This document shows positions 24,566-33,755 of a stretch of 64,000 nt of DNA, piece by piece (position 1 is the first letter of the stretch; every line of letters starts with the position of its first letter). Location of the stretch: positions 558,001 to 622,000 of the forward strand of contig NZ_JAATOT010000001.1 in NCBI RefSeq assembly GCF_011806455.1. The letters are read 5' to 3'. The translations under genes and the position numbers were made by a program. The DNA comes from Celeribacter sp. HF31. GTDB taxonomy: Bacteria > Pseudomonadota > Alphaproteobacteria > Rhodobacterales > Rhodobacteraceae. The notes beneath the pieces were generated by a model. The model searched no databases. It was not told the origin of the DNA and saw only the letters and a program-made list of their open reading frames with translations.

Positions 24566-25692
24566 TGGAAACCCAAGTTCACGAACTCGTCGGCGCCGTG
24601 CACGATGCCGCATGGCAGCCCTGGGCGGTGCAGTATTTCTTTCTCATCGCCATGTCTGTGACAGCACTGTTGATGGCGCTTCCCGCCTTTGTCTTTGGCA
24701 AATCCACCGACCTGCGCGCCGCGCGTCTGGCGCTGATGGTCGCTGTCACCACCGGCATCACCGCGCCCATCGCGCTTTTGGCCGACCTGCACCAGCCGTT
24801 TCGTTTCTGGGAGTTTTTCGTCTACACGCATAAAAGCTCGTGGATGGCTTGGGGCGCGTGGATCGTGCCGTCTTACGTGGCGCTGATGCTGCTCTTTGCC
24901 TGGGCGATCCACCGGCCTGAGTTTCACCGCATGGGGCAGGATGAGTGGCGGTTCGCCTGGTTGTTCCGGCTGTTTTCCTTGGGTGGGGCCGCGAATGGTT
25001 TCGCGCGTCCGCTCGGGGTGCTGGCCGGGATCGCAGCGCTTGGCATTCTCGTCTACACCGGCTCCGAGGTGATGGTCGTCCGTGCCCGTCCGCTCTGGAA
25101 CACACCCTTCCTGCCGTTGCAATTTGCCGCCACAGGTGTCGTCGGCGCGCTTGGGGTGATGTTGATCCTCGAACGGATGCTTTGCCGCGATGGCGCTTTG
25201 GAAGCCACGCTCAACCGCCGCCTTGCCCTCGCGCTCGCCCTCGTGGCCACGCTCGGGGGGACATGGTTCGCCGTCGCGATCTCCGGCCTCTCCCCCGTGC
25301 ACACCGAGGCACTGGCCTCCGTCGCGGGCTTCCCGGTCTGGCAACAAATCGCGCTTTGGGGCGCGGCCTCCGTGGCGATCCCCTTCGTCTTGGCCCTTAC
25401 CCTGCCACGCAACACCGGAGTGCTCACCGGGCTCATTGCGATCCACGCCGCATGGATGTTCCGCTGGACCGTGTTCATGGGCGGCCAAGCCGTCCCCAAG
25501 GTGGGCTCCGGCCTCTATGACGCGCTCATGCCCACCGGCCTCGCAGGCCTCATGGGCGTCATCGGCACCTTCGGCCTCTGGGTCTTTCTGATGATCGTCT
25601 ACACCACCTTCGTGCCTTGGACGGACGCCACGCCGCCCGCGCACACCTCCGACCAAGCCCCCCGTAAATCTGCCAGCCCTCAGGAGATCTGA
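24562..25692 (+). CDS. ttrC: Tetrathionate reductase membrane subunit TtrC (NrfD family)
   Basis: The protein has 376 residues and 8-10 hydrophobic segments, with the NrfD-type features APIALLADLHQPFRFWEFF and YTGSEVMVVRARPLWNT. It should anchor the complex, oxidise menaquinol or ubiquinol and pass electrons to TtrB. It is slightly longer than the Salmonella protein. A Thr/Pro-rich tail follows the last helix. The gene overlaps ttrB by 4 bases and lies 1 base before ttrA. Confidence 0.85.
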   Translation: MMETQVHELVGAVHDAAWQPWAVQYFFLIAMSVTALLMALPAFVFGKSTDLRAARLALMVAVTTGITAPIALLADLHQPFRFWEFFVYTHKSSWMAWGAWIVPSYVALMLLFAWAIHRPEFHRMGQDEWRFAWLFRLFSLGGAANGFARPLGVLAGIAALGILVYTGSEVMVVRARPLWNTPFLPLQFAATGVVGALGVMLILERMLCRDGALEATLNRRLALALALVATLGGTWFAVAISGLSPVHTEALASVAGFPVWQQIALWGAASVAIPFVLALTLPRNTGVLTGLIAIHAAWMFRWTVFMGGQAVPKVGSGLYDALMPTGLAGLMGVIGTFGLWVFLMIVYTTFVPWTDATPPAHTSDQAPRKSASPQEI

Positions 25693-25693
25693 C

Positions 25694-28600
25694 ATGACCA
25701 ACCGTCGCAATATTCTCAAAGGTGTCGCAGCCGCAGGTGCGCTTGGCACATTCGGGGCAGGCTATGCCGAGACCGTCCAGAAACTGGCCCGTGGCAAATG
25801 GTCCGGCAAGAAACCCCGCGACGAACATGTCGTCGGCAATTCGATCCCTGCGGAGTTCTCCGTCGACAAGGAGACGGGCGATGTGACGCTCAACCCCGAT
25901 CAGGCGATGAGCTACGCCATGTGCATCGGCTGCACGACCATGTGCGGCGTGCGGGTGAGGGTCGATAAGGCGAAAAACAAAGTGCTGCGTGTCGCGGGCA
26001 ATCCCTATTCGCCGATGAGCACCGATCCCTTCATCCCCTACGAGTCCTCCGTGGCCGAAAGCTTTGCCGCCATGGCGCAGGCCGGGCCGGGGCAGGGGCT
26101 GACACGTCGCTCGACGGCCTGCGGGCGCGGCAATGCAGTTCTCGAACAGGTCGACAACCCGCGCCGGGTGTTGAAACCGCTGAAACGTGTCGGCCCGCGT
26201 GGCTCCGGGCAATGGGAGACGATCAGTTTCGAGCAACTGGTCGAAGAGGTCACCGAAGGCGGCGATCTTTTTGGCGAAGGCCCGGTCGCCGGCCTGCGCG
26301 AGATCCGCGATCTCGACGCACCAGCTTTGGAGGGCGCGCCCGAGTTCGGCTCGCGCGCGAACCACCTCGTCTGGATGAACTGCGTCGATGACGGGCGCGA
26401 CAGTTTCGTGCTGCGCTGGTTGAAACAGAGCTTTGGCTCGAACAATTTCACCCGCCACGGGTCATATTGCGGCGGCGCCTACCGCTCTGGATCGGGCGCA
26501 ATGTTCGGCGATTTCAAAAAGATGCCGCATGCCAAGCCCGATTTCTCCAACGTCGAATTCGTGATCTTTGCGGGCACGGCGCCGGGCAATGCCGGCAACC
26601 CGTTCAAACGCATCGGCACGCTGGTGGCCAAGGCCCGCGCCGATGGCGATCTGAGCTATGTCGTGGTCGATCCGATCCTCAACAATGCGCAAAACGGCCC
26701 CTCGGGGGAGCGCGCGCGCTGGCTCGCGATCAAACCCGGCACCGATGGCGCGATGGCCATGGCGATGATCCGCTGGATGTTCGAAAACGACCGTTATGAC
26801 GCGACCTATCTGGCGCAGCCCTCGAAAGCGGCGGCGGAGGCGGCGGGTGAGATGAGCTGGTCCAACGCCACCCATCTTGTGATCGTGGATGCCGATCATC
26901 CGCGCTTTGGCCATTGCCTGCGTGGGTCCGATATGGGGCTTGCGATCGAGGGTGAGGCCTATTCCGACACTGACCCCTTCATGATCTCTTCCGATACCGG
27001 CCCAGTTACCGGCCCTGTCCCTGCCGGTGCCTCGGCCGCTCCTCTGTTCCACGAGGGGCTGGCCGAGACCCAAAACGGACCTGTGGCGGTCAAAACCGCG
27101 CTGACGCTCCTGCGCGAAGAGGCCATGTCGCAGGACATGGAAGCCTATGCCGAAGACTGCGGCATTCCGGTCGAGAAACTTGTCGATCTGGCCCGCGAAT
27201 TCACCAGCCACGGGCGCAAAGCCGCTGTGAGTTCCCATGGCGGCATGATGAACGGCTCGGGGTTCTACAACGCCTATGCGTTGATGATGCTCAACACGCT
27301 CATTGGCAATCTGAACTGGAAAGGCGGGACGATGATTGCGGGCGGCGGCTTCCCGGAAAACAAGGGCCCCGCTTACGATCTCGCAAGTTTCCCCGGCGCC
27401 GTGAAGGCCAAGGGCCTGCCCTTCGGGCGCAACGTGCCCTACGAGAAAACCTCTGAATTTAAAGCGAAAAAAGCCGCAGGCGCCGCCTATCCTGCCGATG
27501 CGCCCTGGTATCCCAACGCGCCGGGGCTTGCGACCGAGTGGATGTCGTCTCTGGTCACCGGCTACCCCTATAAGGCCGAAGCGCTCATCTTCCGCAATAC
27601 CAACCCGATCTACGGCGTGCCCGGCGTGGCGCATCTGGTCGAAGAGATGAAAGACCCCGCCGTGGTGCCGCTGATCATCTCCATCGACCCGTTCATCAAC
27701 GAGAGCACGGCGATCTCCGACTATATCGTGCCGGATTCGGTGATGTATGAGACCTGGGGTTTCACCAAGCCCTGGGGCGGCGTGGCGACCAAGGCGACTT
27801 GCGCCCGTTGGCCTGTCATTGAGCCGAAAATGGACCCCAATGCCGAAGGCGAGCGGGTGGGGATGGAGACCTTCCTCATCGCGGTGGCCAAACGCATGGG
27901 CTTGCCGGGGTTTGGTGACGCGGCGATCCCGGACGCAGAGGGCACTCTGCACCCGCTGAACCGCGCCGAGGATTGGTATCTGCGCGGGGCTGTGAACGTG
28001 GCGATGATCGGCACGCCGGTGTCGGATGCCACGGACGAAGACATCGCATTGTCCAACGTCGCGCGCATTGCCGATGAGCTGAAAGCCACGCTGAAGCCCC
28101 ACGAATGGCGCAAGGCCGCGACGATTTTCGCCAAAGGCGGGCGCTATGAGAACATCGCGCGCAGCTATCAGGGCGACAAGGCGACCTATGCCTTCAACCC
28201 GCCGATGCTGGTCTGGAATGAGGGCTTAGGCAGTTTTCGCCGTGCCACCACCGGGACACGGCTTCCGGGCACGCCCGCCTGGCGCGCGCCGGAGTTTGCG
28301 GATGGCTCGAAAGTCAGCGATCACTACCCGCGCGAAGACTGGCCCATTCAGGTGATCAGCTTCAAATCGCCCTTGCAAAATTCCTATTCCGTCGGCGCAA
28401 AGTCTCTGTTGCGCATCGTGGCGTCGAACCCGTTGAACATCGGGCGCGATCTGGCGGCGGCGCATGGCATTCAGACCGGTGATATGATCCGGCTGACCAC
28501 GCCGGGCGGGACGCTGGAAAGCGTCGCTGTGGTGCGCGCAGGTGTGGCGCCTGACACGGTGGCGATTGAACATGGTTTTGGACATCGCGGCTTTGGGGCA

Positions 28601-28777
28601 CAGGACATCACCATCGACGGCGAGACCATGCCGGGCGATCCGCGACTGGCCGCCGGTGTTTTGTTGAACGATCTCGGGATGTTGGACCCGACGCGCATGA
28701 AGGCTGGCGTCTGGGTCGATCCGGTGTCGGGCACGGCGGTGCGTCATGGCTTGCCGGCCCGGATCGAGCGGATTTGA
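25694..28777 (+). CDS. ttrA: Tetrathionate reductase catalytic subunit TtrA
   Basis: The protein has 1027 residues, the usual TtrA length. It carries a twin-arginine leader (TNRRNILKGVAAAG). The [4Fe-4S] cluster ligands are C77, C80, C84 and C143 (C-x2-C-x3-C-x58-C). HGSYCGGAYRSG holds the probable molybdenum ligand C259, followed by molybdopterin-guanine-dinucleotide-binding blocks. It reduces tetrathionate (or related polythionates) to thiosulfate in the periplasm, supporting anaerobic respiration. Distinction from thiosulfate or polysulfide reductases rests on length, gene order and TtrS/TtrR. Confidence 0.88.
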   Translation: MTNRRNILKGVAAAGALGTFGAGYAETVQKLARGKWSGKKPRDEHVVGNSIPAEFSVDKETGDVTLNPDQAMSYAMCIGCTTMCGVRVRVDKAKNKVLRVAGNPYSPMSTDPFIPYESSVAESFAAMAQAGPGQGLTRRSTACGRGNAVLEQVDNPRRVLKPLKRVGPRGSGQWETISFEQLVEEVTEGGDLFGEGPVAGLREIRDLDAPALEGAPEFGSRANHLVWMNCVDDGRDSFVLRWLKQSFGSNNFTRHGSYCGGAYRSGSGAMFGDFKKMPHAKPDFSNVEFVIFAGTAPGNAGNPFKRIGTLVAKARADGDLSYVVVDPILNNAQNGPSGERARWLAIKPGTDGAMAMAMIRWMFENDRYDATYLAQPSKAAAEAAGEMSWSNATHLVIVDADHPRFGHCLRGSDMGLAIEGEAYSDTDPFMISSDTGPVTGPVPAGASAAPLFHEGLAETQNGPVAVKTALTLLREEAMSQDMEAYAEDCGIPVEKLVDLAREFTSHGRKAAVSSHGGMMNGSGFYNAYALMMLNTLIGNLNWKGGTMIAGGGFPENKGPAYDLASFPGAVKAKGLPFGRNVPYEKTSEFKAKKAAGAAYPADAPWYPNAPGLATEWMSSLVTGYPYKAEALIFRNTNPIYGVPGVAHLVEEMKDPAVVPLIISIDPFINESTAISDYIVPDSVMYETWGFTKPWGGVATKATCARWPVIEPKMDPNAEGERVGMETFLIAVAKRMGLPGFGDAAIPDAEGTLHPLNRAEDWYLRGAVNVAMIGTPVSDATDEDIALSNVARIADELKATLKPHEWRKAATIFAKGGRYENIARSYQGDKATYAFNPPMLVWNEGLGSFRRATTGTRLPGTPAWRAPEFADGSKVSDHYPREDWPIQVISFKSPLQNSYSVGAKSLLRIVASNPLNIGRDLAAAHGIQTGDMIRLTTPGGTLESVAVVRAGVAPDTVAIEHGFGHRGFGAQDITIDGETMPGDPRLAAGVLLNDLGMLDPTRMKAGVWVDPVSGTAVRHGLPARIERI

Positions 28778-28792
28778 CGCTCGATCCTGTCC

Positions 28793-28824
28793 CCGGGGGG
28801 GCGTGATCACGCCTCCCCGGACAA
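28793..28824. terminator. GC-rich dyad between ttrA and putA
   Basis: CCGGGGGGGCGTG (28793-28805) pairs with CACGCCTCCCCGG (28808-28820) with one mismatch, in the 29-base gap between convergent ttrA and putA and running into the end of putA. It may end both transcripts, though no T run follows. Confidence 0.45.
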
Positions 28825-31800
28825 AAGCGCGGCATTGCCGCCCGCCGCCGTGGTGTCGACACAGAGATGGCGCTCATGCAGCACATGGGCGGCATCGGGC
28901 GCCGTCGTCACGAGCGGCAGGATTGCCCCCAGGCGCTGCGACAGGGCTTGGCTATAGGCGCGGGCTTTCTCCGCATCGCCCCACCAGATCACGCCGCCGA
29001 ACCCGTCGATGGTTTTGAGCGCGTGGCTGGGGGCGAGGCCCTCCGCCACAACCGCAAGACCGCCCAGATCGGTGATGGCTTTGGCCTGTGCCTCGGCCGT
29101 GACGCGACCCGGTCCCAGACAGAGGAAGGGCGGACGGGCATGGGTCGAGAGCGTGTTGGCTTCGCCCGTCGGTCCGGGCAATTGCTCTTTCGACAGAGGC
29201 TCTTCGGAGTGGGGCGTCGCGGTGATGGCGCGCTGAAGGGCGGCGGCATCGGTGGCTTTGTCCCATGTTTCAGTGGAGGCCTCAGATGGCGCAGCGCAGA
29301 AGCGGTTGAGGTAGAGCGGCCCCCCGGCTTTCGGCCCGGTGCCGGACAGGCCTTCGCCGCCAAAAGGTTGCGAGCCGACGATGGCGCCGATCTGGTTGCG
29401 GTTCACGTAGAGGTTGCCGACATGCAGCGCATCGCAGACCTGTTGCACCCGATCGTCGATCCGCGTGTGCAGCCCGAAGGTCAGGCCATAGCCGGTGGCG
29501 TTGATCGTCTCGATCACCTTGCCCAAATCCCGCGCTTTATAGGTCGCGATATGAAGCACCGGGCCGAAGACCTCGCGCGCAAGGCTTTCGATGCCCGCAA
29601 CCTCGATGAGCGCCGGGGCGACGAAGGTGCCCTCGGTGGGGGCCGTCAGCCGGTGCAGCACGCGGGTCCCGGCAGCATCGACATAGGCTTTGATCTGGTC
29701 GCGCGCCTCACGGTCGATGACCGGGCCGACATCGGTCGAAAGCAGCCAGGGGTTGCCAACGGAAAGCTCATCCATCGCGCCTTTGATCATCTCTATGAGG
29801 GCAGGCGCAATGTCCTCTTGCACATAGAGGCATCTGAGCGCCGAACAGCGTTGGCCCGCCGATTGAAACGCGGAGGCGACGATGTCGCGCACGGCTTGCT
29901 CCGGGAGCGCGGTGCTGTCGACGATCATGGCGTTCAGCCCGCCGGTTTCCGCGATGAGCGGCGCGCCGGGGGCAAGGTTGGCGGCCATGGCGCGGCGAAT
30001 GATTTGCGCTGTCTCGGTCGAGCCGGTGAAGACCACGCCGTCGATGCGCGGGTCCGAGGTCAAAGCGGCGCCCACGGTCGGGCCGTCGCCGGGCAAGAGT
30101 TGCAGCGCCGTCATCGGCACGCCCGCCTCATGCAAGAGACCGACCGCCAGCGCGGCGATCAGCGGGGTTTGTTCGGCGGGTTTCGCCAGAACTGCGTTGC
30201 CCATGGCGAGCGCGGCCGAGATTTGCCCGGTGAAGATCGCCAGCGGGAAGTTCCACGGTGAAATCGCGGTCACGCGGCCCAAAGGTTTCGCGTCCGGGCG
30301 ACGCTCTGCCTCGTCCGAATAATAGCGCAGGAAATCCACCGCTTCGCGCAGCTCGCCCACGGCATCGGGCAGGTTTTTCCCGGCCTCATACGCCAGAACG
30401 GCGAAGATTTTGCCAAAGTTCGCCTCATAAAGATCGGCAGCGCGACGCAGCACGGCGGCGCGTTCCGACACGGGGGCGTCCCAAAGAGTAGCGGCGTCCA
30501 AAGCGCGAGACACTGTCTCTGCATCGGCTTGCACAACCTCACCCACGGTCTCTCCGGTGGCGGGGTTTACGACCGGGGCGGGCGTGCCAGTGGCCTCGCC
30601 CGCGATCATCGGCGCGGCGTTGAAGTCGAACGCGGCCCCACGTGCGGCCTCGATCCGGGCCAGCGTGTCCTCGTCCTTGAGATCGAAGCCTTCGGAGTTC
30701 TGGCGCGCGCCAAAGATTTCAGAGGGTTGTACGAGGCCAGCCGGGGCTTGCGCGTCAATGACCGAGGTGAACGGGTCGAGGGCGATCTCTTCGGGCGTGA
30801 CGCTTTCGTCGACGATCTGGTTCACGAAAGACGAGTTCGCGCCATTCTCCAACAGGCGCCGCACGAGATAGGCCAAGAGGTCCTGGTGTTTGCCGACGGG
30901 GGCATAGATGCGACAGCGGGTGCCTTCGTCTTTCAGCACGATGTCATGCAGGCGCTCGCCCATGCCGTGCAGGCGTTGGAATTCGAAGGCGGGGTTTCCG
31001 GCCTCACGGGCGAGTTCGAGGATCGCGGCCACCGTATGGGCGTTATGCCCGGCGAATTGCGGATAGATCCGGTCGCTGTAGCCCAAGAGCTTCTTGGCGT
31101 TGGCGATGTAGCTGACGTCGGTCGCGTCCTTGGTGGTGAACAGCGGGAAACCGGGATGGCCCTCGACCTGCGCGAGTTTCATTTCCGTGTCCCAATAGGC
31201 GCCTTTGACGAGGCGGACCATGAGCTTGCGGTCCAGCTCTTCGGCGGTCTGATAGAGCCAATCGAGGGTCAGCCCGGCACGTTTTCCGTAGGCCTGCACG
31301 ACGACGCCAAAGCCGTCCCAGCCGGCCAGTTCCTCGTCTTCGAGCGTGGCGCGGATGACGCGGAGCGACAGCGTCAGGCGGGCCTGTTCCTCGGCGTCGA
31401 TGTTGAAGCCCATGCCAGCGGCGCGGGCCTGACGGGCCAAGGTGCGCAAGACAGGAACGAGTTCTGCCATGACGCGGGCCTCCTGGGCGACGTCATAGCG
31501 CGGATGCAGGGCGGAGAGTTTCACCGAAATGCCGGGGTTGTCGGCGACGGAGCCTTTGGTGCAGCCTTTCGCGATGGCACGCATCGCGTCGGAATAGGCC
31601 TTGGCATAGGCGTCGGCGTCCGCTTGGGTCATCGCCGCTTCGCCCAGCATATCGTAGCTGTAGGTGTAGCCTTTGGCCTCCTGGCCCTTGGCGCGGGTCA
31701 TGGCGGCCTCGATGGTCTGGCCCAACACGAATTGCTGGCCCATTTCCTTCATCGCGCGGGACACGGCGGTGCGGATCACCGGCTCACCCATGCGTTTGAC

Positions 31801-32253
31801 AAGGCCGCGAAGGGTGCCCGCAACGCCGCTGCCAGGTTTCTCATCGTCAAGCACGCGGCCCGTGAGCATCAGCGCCCAAGTCGAGGCATTGACCATGGCC
31901 GACGACGAATGCCCCATGTGCTCGCCCCAATCCGACGGCGCCACTTTGTCCTCGATGAGATCGTCGATGGTCTCGCGATCCGGCACCCGCAGCATCGCTT
32001 CGGCCAGACACATGAGCGCCACGCCTTCGCGGGTCGACAGCCCGTATTCGGCGAGGAAATGTTCCATCAACGTCGGAGCGGATTCCTTACGGATGCGGCG
32101 GACAAGCTCGGTGGCGCGGGTGGTGATCCGGGCGCGCTGTGCCTCGGGCAGGGCGGCCGCGTTGATCAAGTCGCCCAGCACATCGGCTTCGGGGGCGAAT
32201 TTGGTGGTGGACAGAGAGGACATCAAGTCCGTCAGAGAAAGCGTGTGGCCCAT
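28807..32253 (-). CDS. putA: Bifunctional proline dehydrogenase / pyrroline-5-carboxylate dehydrogenase PutA
   Basis: The protein has 1148 residues. The N-terminal third is the FAD-dependent proline dehydrogenase barrel (KGAYWDTEMKLAQ and YAPVGKHQDLLAYLVRRLLENG). The rest is the NAD-dependent aldehyde dehydrogenase that makes glutamate: AETGGLNAMIVDS holds the general-base Glu and SAGQRCSALRC the catalytic Cys, followed by a C-terminal domain. There is no ribbon-helix-helix DNA-binding segment at the N-terminus, unlike the 1320-residue enterobacterial PutA, so it should not repress itself. AGGA lies 8 bases before the ATG. A divergent Lrp-type gene is the likely regulator. Confidence 0.95.
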   Translation of the reverse strand: MGHTLSLTDLMSSLSTTKFAPEADVLGDLINAAALPEAQRARITTRATELVRRIRKESAPTLMEHFLAEYGLSTREGVALMCLAEAMLRVPDRETIDDLIEDKVAPSDWGEHMGHSSSAMVNASTWALMLTGRVLDDEKPGSGVAGTLRGLVKRMGEPVIRTAVSRAMKEMGQQFVLGQTIEAAMTRAKGQEAKGYTYSYDMLGEAAMTQADADAYAKAYSDAMRAIAKGCTKGSVADNPGISVKLSALHPRYDVAQEARVMAELVPVLRTLARQARAAGMGFNIDAEEQARLTLSLRVIRATLEDEELAGWDGFGVVVQAYGKRAGLTLDWLYQTAEELDRKLMVRLVKGAYWDTEMKLAQVEGHPGFPLFTTKDATDVSYIANAKKLLGYSDRIYPQFAGHNAHTVAAILELAREAGNPAFEFQRLHGMGERLHDIVLKDEGTRCRIYAPVGKHQDLLAYLVRRLLENGANSSFVNQIVDESVTPEEIALDPFTSVIDAQAPAGLVQPSEIFGARQNSEGFDLKDEDTLARIEAARGAAFDFNAAPMIAGEATGTPAPVVNPATGETVGEVVQADAETVSRALDAATLWDAPVSERAAVLRRAADLYEANFGKIFAVLAYEAGKNLPDAVGELREAVDFLRYYSDEAERRPDAKPLGRVTAISPWNFPLAIFTGQISAALAMGNAVLAKPAEQTPLIAALAVGLLHEAGVPMTALQLLPGDGPTVGAALTSDPRIDGVVFTGSTETAQIIRRAMAANLAPGAPLIAETGGLNAMIVDSTALPEQAVRDIVASAFQSAGQRCSALRCLYVQEDIAPALIEMIKGAMDELSVGNPWLLSTDVGPVIDREARDQIKAYVDAAGTRVLHRLTAPTEGTFVAPALIEVAGIESLAREVFGPVLHIATYKARDLGKVIETINATGYGLTFGLHTRIDDRVQQVCDALHVGNLYVNRNQIGAIVGSQPFGGEGLSGTGPKAGGPLYLNRFCAAPSEASTETWDKATDAAALQRAITATPHSEEPLSKEQLPGPTGEANTLSTHARPPFLCLGPGRVTAEAQAKAITDLGGLAVVAEGLAPSHALKTIDGFGGVIWWGDAEKARAYSQALSQRLGAILPLVTTAPDAAHVLHERHLCVDTTAAGGNAALLSGEA

Positions 32254-32376
32254 CTGCGTGATCCTAAAAAGAGAGGGGGTGTTTTGATCAATATACAGGA
32301 TTTGAACTTGCTATTTTTCCCAATATTGTATCATAGGCATAACAAAGAGACCAAAGAGAATGGATTTTGTGGTGCA
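32254..32376. promoter_or_regulatory. Divergent putA-putR promoter region
   Basis: An A/T-rich 123-base gap with CAATATTG (32321-32328) and other imperfect dyads. Lrp-family proteins favour such sites, so PutR probably binds here; no exact box is claimed. Confidence 0.45.
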
Positions 32377-32850
32377 ATGGAAAAGGAACTCGATCGTTAC
32401 GACCGGAAGATTCTCGATTGTCTGGCAACCGACGCCCGAATGTCTTTAACCGAGTTGAGCCAAAGGGTTGGCCTCTCCAAGAACCCGGTGGCGCTGCGGG
32501 TCAAGGCGCTTGAGCAGGCGGGGGTCATCGTCGGATACCGCGCGATCCTGTCGACGCAGCGGTTGGGGCTGAGCCATGTGTCCTTTGTCGAGGTCAAATT
32601 GGATGACACCCGCGATGCGGCGCTGACAAAGTTCAATGCGGCGGTGAAAAACGTGCCGGAGATCGCCGAATGCCACATGATCGCGGGCAATTTCGATTAT
32701 TTGCTCAAAGTGCGCACAGGCTCGATGGAGGCCTACCGCGAGGTCATGGGCCGGAAGATTTCCAGCCTGCCGCATGTGCAATCCACCTCGACCTTCGTGG
32801 CGATGGAAGCGGTGGTGGAGCAAACCAACCCACCGCTGCCGGAGGCGTAA
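32377..32850 (+). CDS. putR: Lrp/AsnC-family regulator of proline use (PutR-like)
   Basis: The protein has 157 residues. The N-terminal helix-turn-helix reads LDRYDRKILDCLATDARMSL and LSQRVGLSKNPVALRVKALE. The C-terminal RAM domain has LSHVSFVEVKL and ECHMIAGNFDYLLKVRTGSM, where amino-acid effectors bind. The divergent arrangement with putA matches alphaproteobacterial PutR, which activates putA when proline is present. The start at 32377 is chosen because the longer open frame upstream runs through putA on the wrong strand. Confidence 0.88.
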   Translation: MEKELDRYDRKILDCLATDARMSLTELSQRVGLSKNPVALRVKALEQAGVIVGYRAILSTQRLGLSHVSFVEVKLDDTRDAALTKFNAAVKNVPEIAECHMIAGNFDYLLKVRTGSMEAYREVMGRKISSLPHVQSTSTFVAMEAVVEQTNPPLPEA

Positions 32851-32864
32851 CAAGGCGCTGAGGC

Positions 32865-33755
32865 TCAGATATGTTTCTGGTGCATCAGCGTTTTGAGATA
32901 TGTGCCATAGGCGGTTTTCTGGAAGGTCTCGGCATGTTTCGCCATCTGTGCGTCGTCGATCCAGCCCTGTGTGTAGGCAATCTCTTCGGGGCACCCCGAT
33001 TGCATCCCCTGACGTAGCGCCAGCGTGCGCACGAAGTTTCCCGCATCCAGGAGCGAACCATGGGTGCCGGTGTCGAGCCAGGCATAGCCGCGCCCCATGC
33101 GCTCGACCGACAGCGTGCCGTCTTTGAGATAGCTTTCCAAAAGCGTGACGATCTCCAACTCGCCTCGCGCAGAGGGTTTGACCTCCCGCGCTCGACGCGG
33201 CGCATCGCCATCGAGGAAATAGAGGCCCGTGACGGCGTAATTCGACGGCGGCACCTCAGGTTTTTCGATGATCTCCTCGACCCTTCCGTCGCGGTCGAAT
33301 TTCACCACGCCATAGCGCTCGGGATCGGCGACGTGATAGCCAAACACCGTGCCCCCCGTGTCGCGCGCATCCGCGGCGGCCAACATTTCCGGCAGGCCGT
33401 GACCGAAAAAGATATTGTCGCCCAGAACCATCGCGGACGGCGCGCCGTCGAGGAAGTCCTCGGCCAACAGATAGGCCTGCGCCAGACCGTCCGGCGAGGG
33501 CTGGGTGATATAGGTGAGCGACAGGCCCCAATGGCTGCCGTCGCCCAACAGGCGTTTGAACTGGGCCTGATCCTCGGGCGTGGTGATCAGCGCGATCTCG
33601 CGGATGCCCGACAGCATGAGAACCGACAAGGGATAGTAGATCATTGGCTTGTCGTAGATCGGCATGAGCTGTTTCGACACGGCCATGGTCAGCGGATAAA
33701 GCCGCGTGCCCGACCCGCCCGCCAGAATGATGCCTTTGCGGTGAACGGTGCTCAT
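32865..33755 (-). CDS. rmlA: Glucose-1-phosphate thymidylyltransferase RmlA
   Basis: The protein has 296 residues. GIILAGGSGTRLYPLT is the nucleotide-binding loop and SKQLMPIYDKPMIYYPLS the RmlA signature; EKPEVPPSNYAVTGLYFLD and GRGYAWLDTGT are product-binding parts. It joins dTTP and glucose-1-phosphate to dTDP-glucose, the first step of dTDP-L-rhamnose synthesis. It is the last gene of a five-gene minus-strand operon, and its start overlaps the rmlD stop by 4 bases. Confidence 0.95.
   Translation of the reverse strand: MSTVHRKGIILAGGSGTRLYPLTMAVSKQLMPIYDKPMIYYPLSVLMLSGIREIALITTPEDQAQFKRLLGDGSHWGLSLTYITQPSPDGLAQAYLLAEDFLDGAPSAMVLGDNIFFGHGLPEMLAAADARDTGGTVFGYHVADPERYGVVKFDRDGRVEEIIEKPEVPPSNYAVTGLYFLDGDAPRRAREVKPSARGELEIVTLLESYLKDGTLSVERMGRGYAWLDTGTHGSLLDAGNFVRTLALRQGMQSGCPEEIAYTQGWIDDAQMAKHAETFQKTAYGTYLKTLMHQKHI

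Noticed and set aside
26462..28102. A 546-codon minus-strand frame opposite ttrA
   Set aside because: Antisense shadow of a gene with clear cofactor motifs.
30529..32376. An N-terminal extension of the Lrp-type regulator running opposite putA
   Set aside because: The family protein starts at 32377; the extension is the antisense of putA in an open frame.
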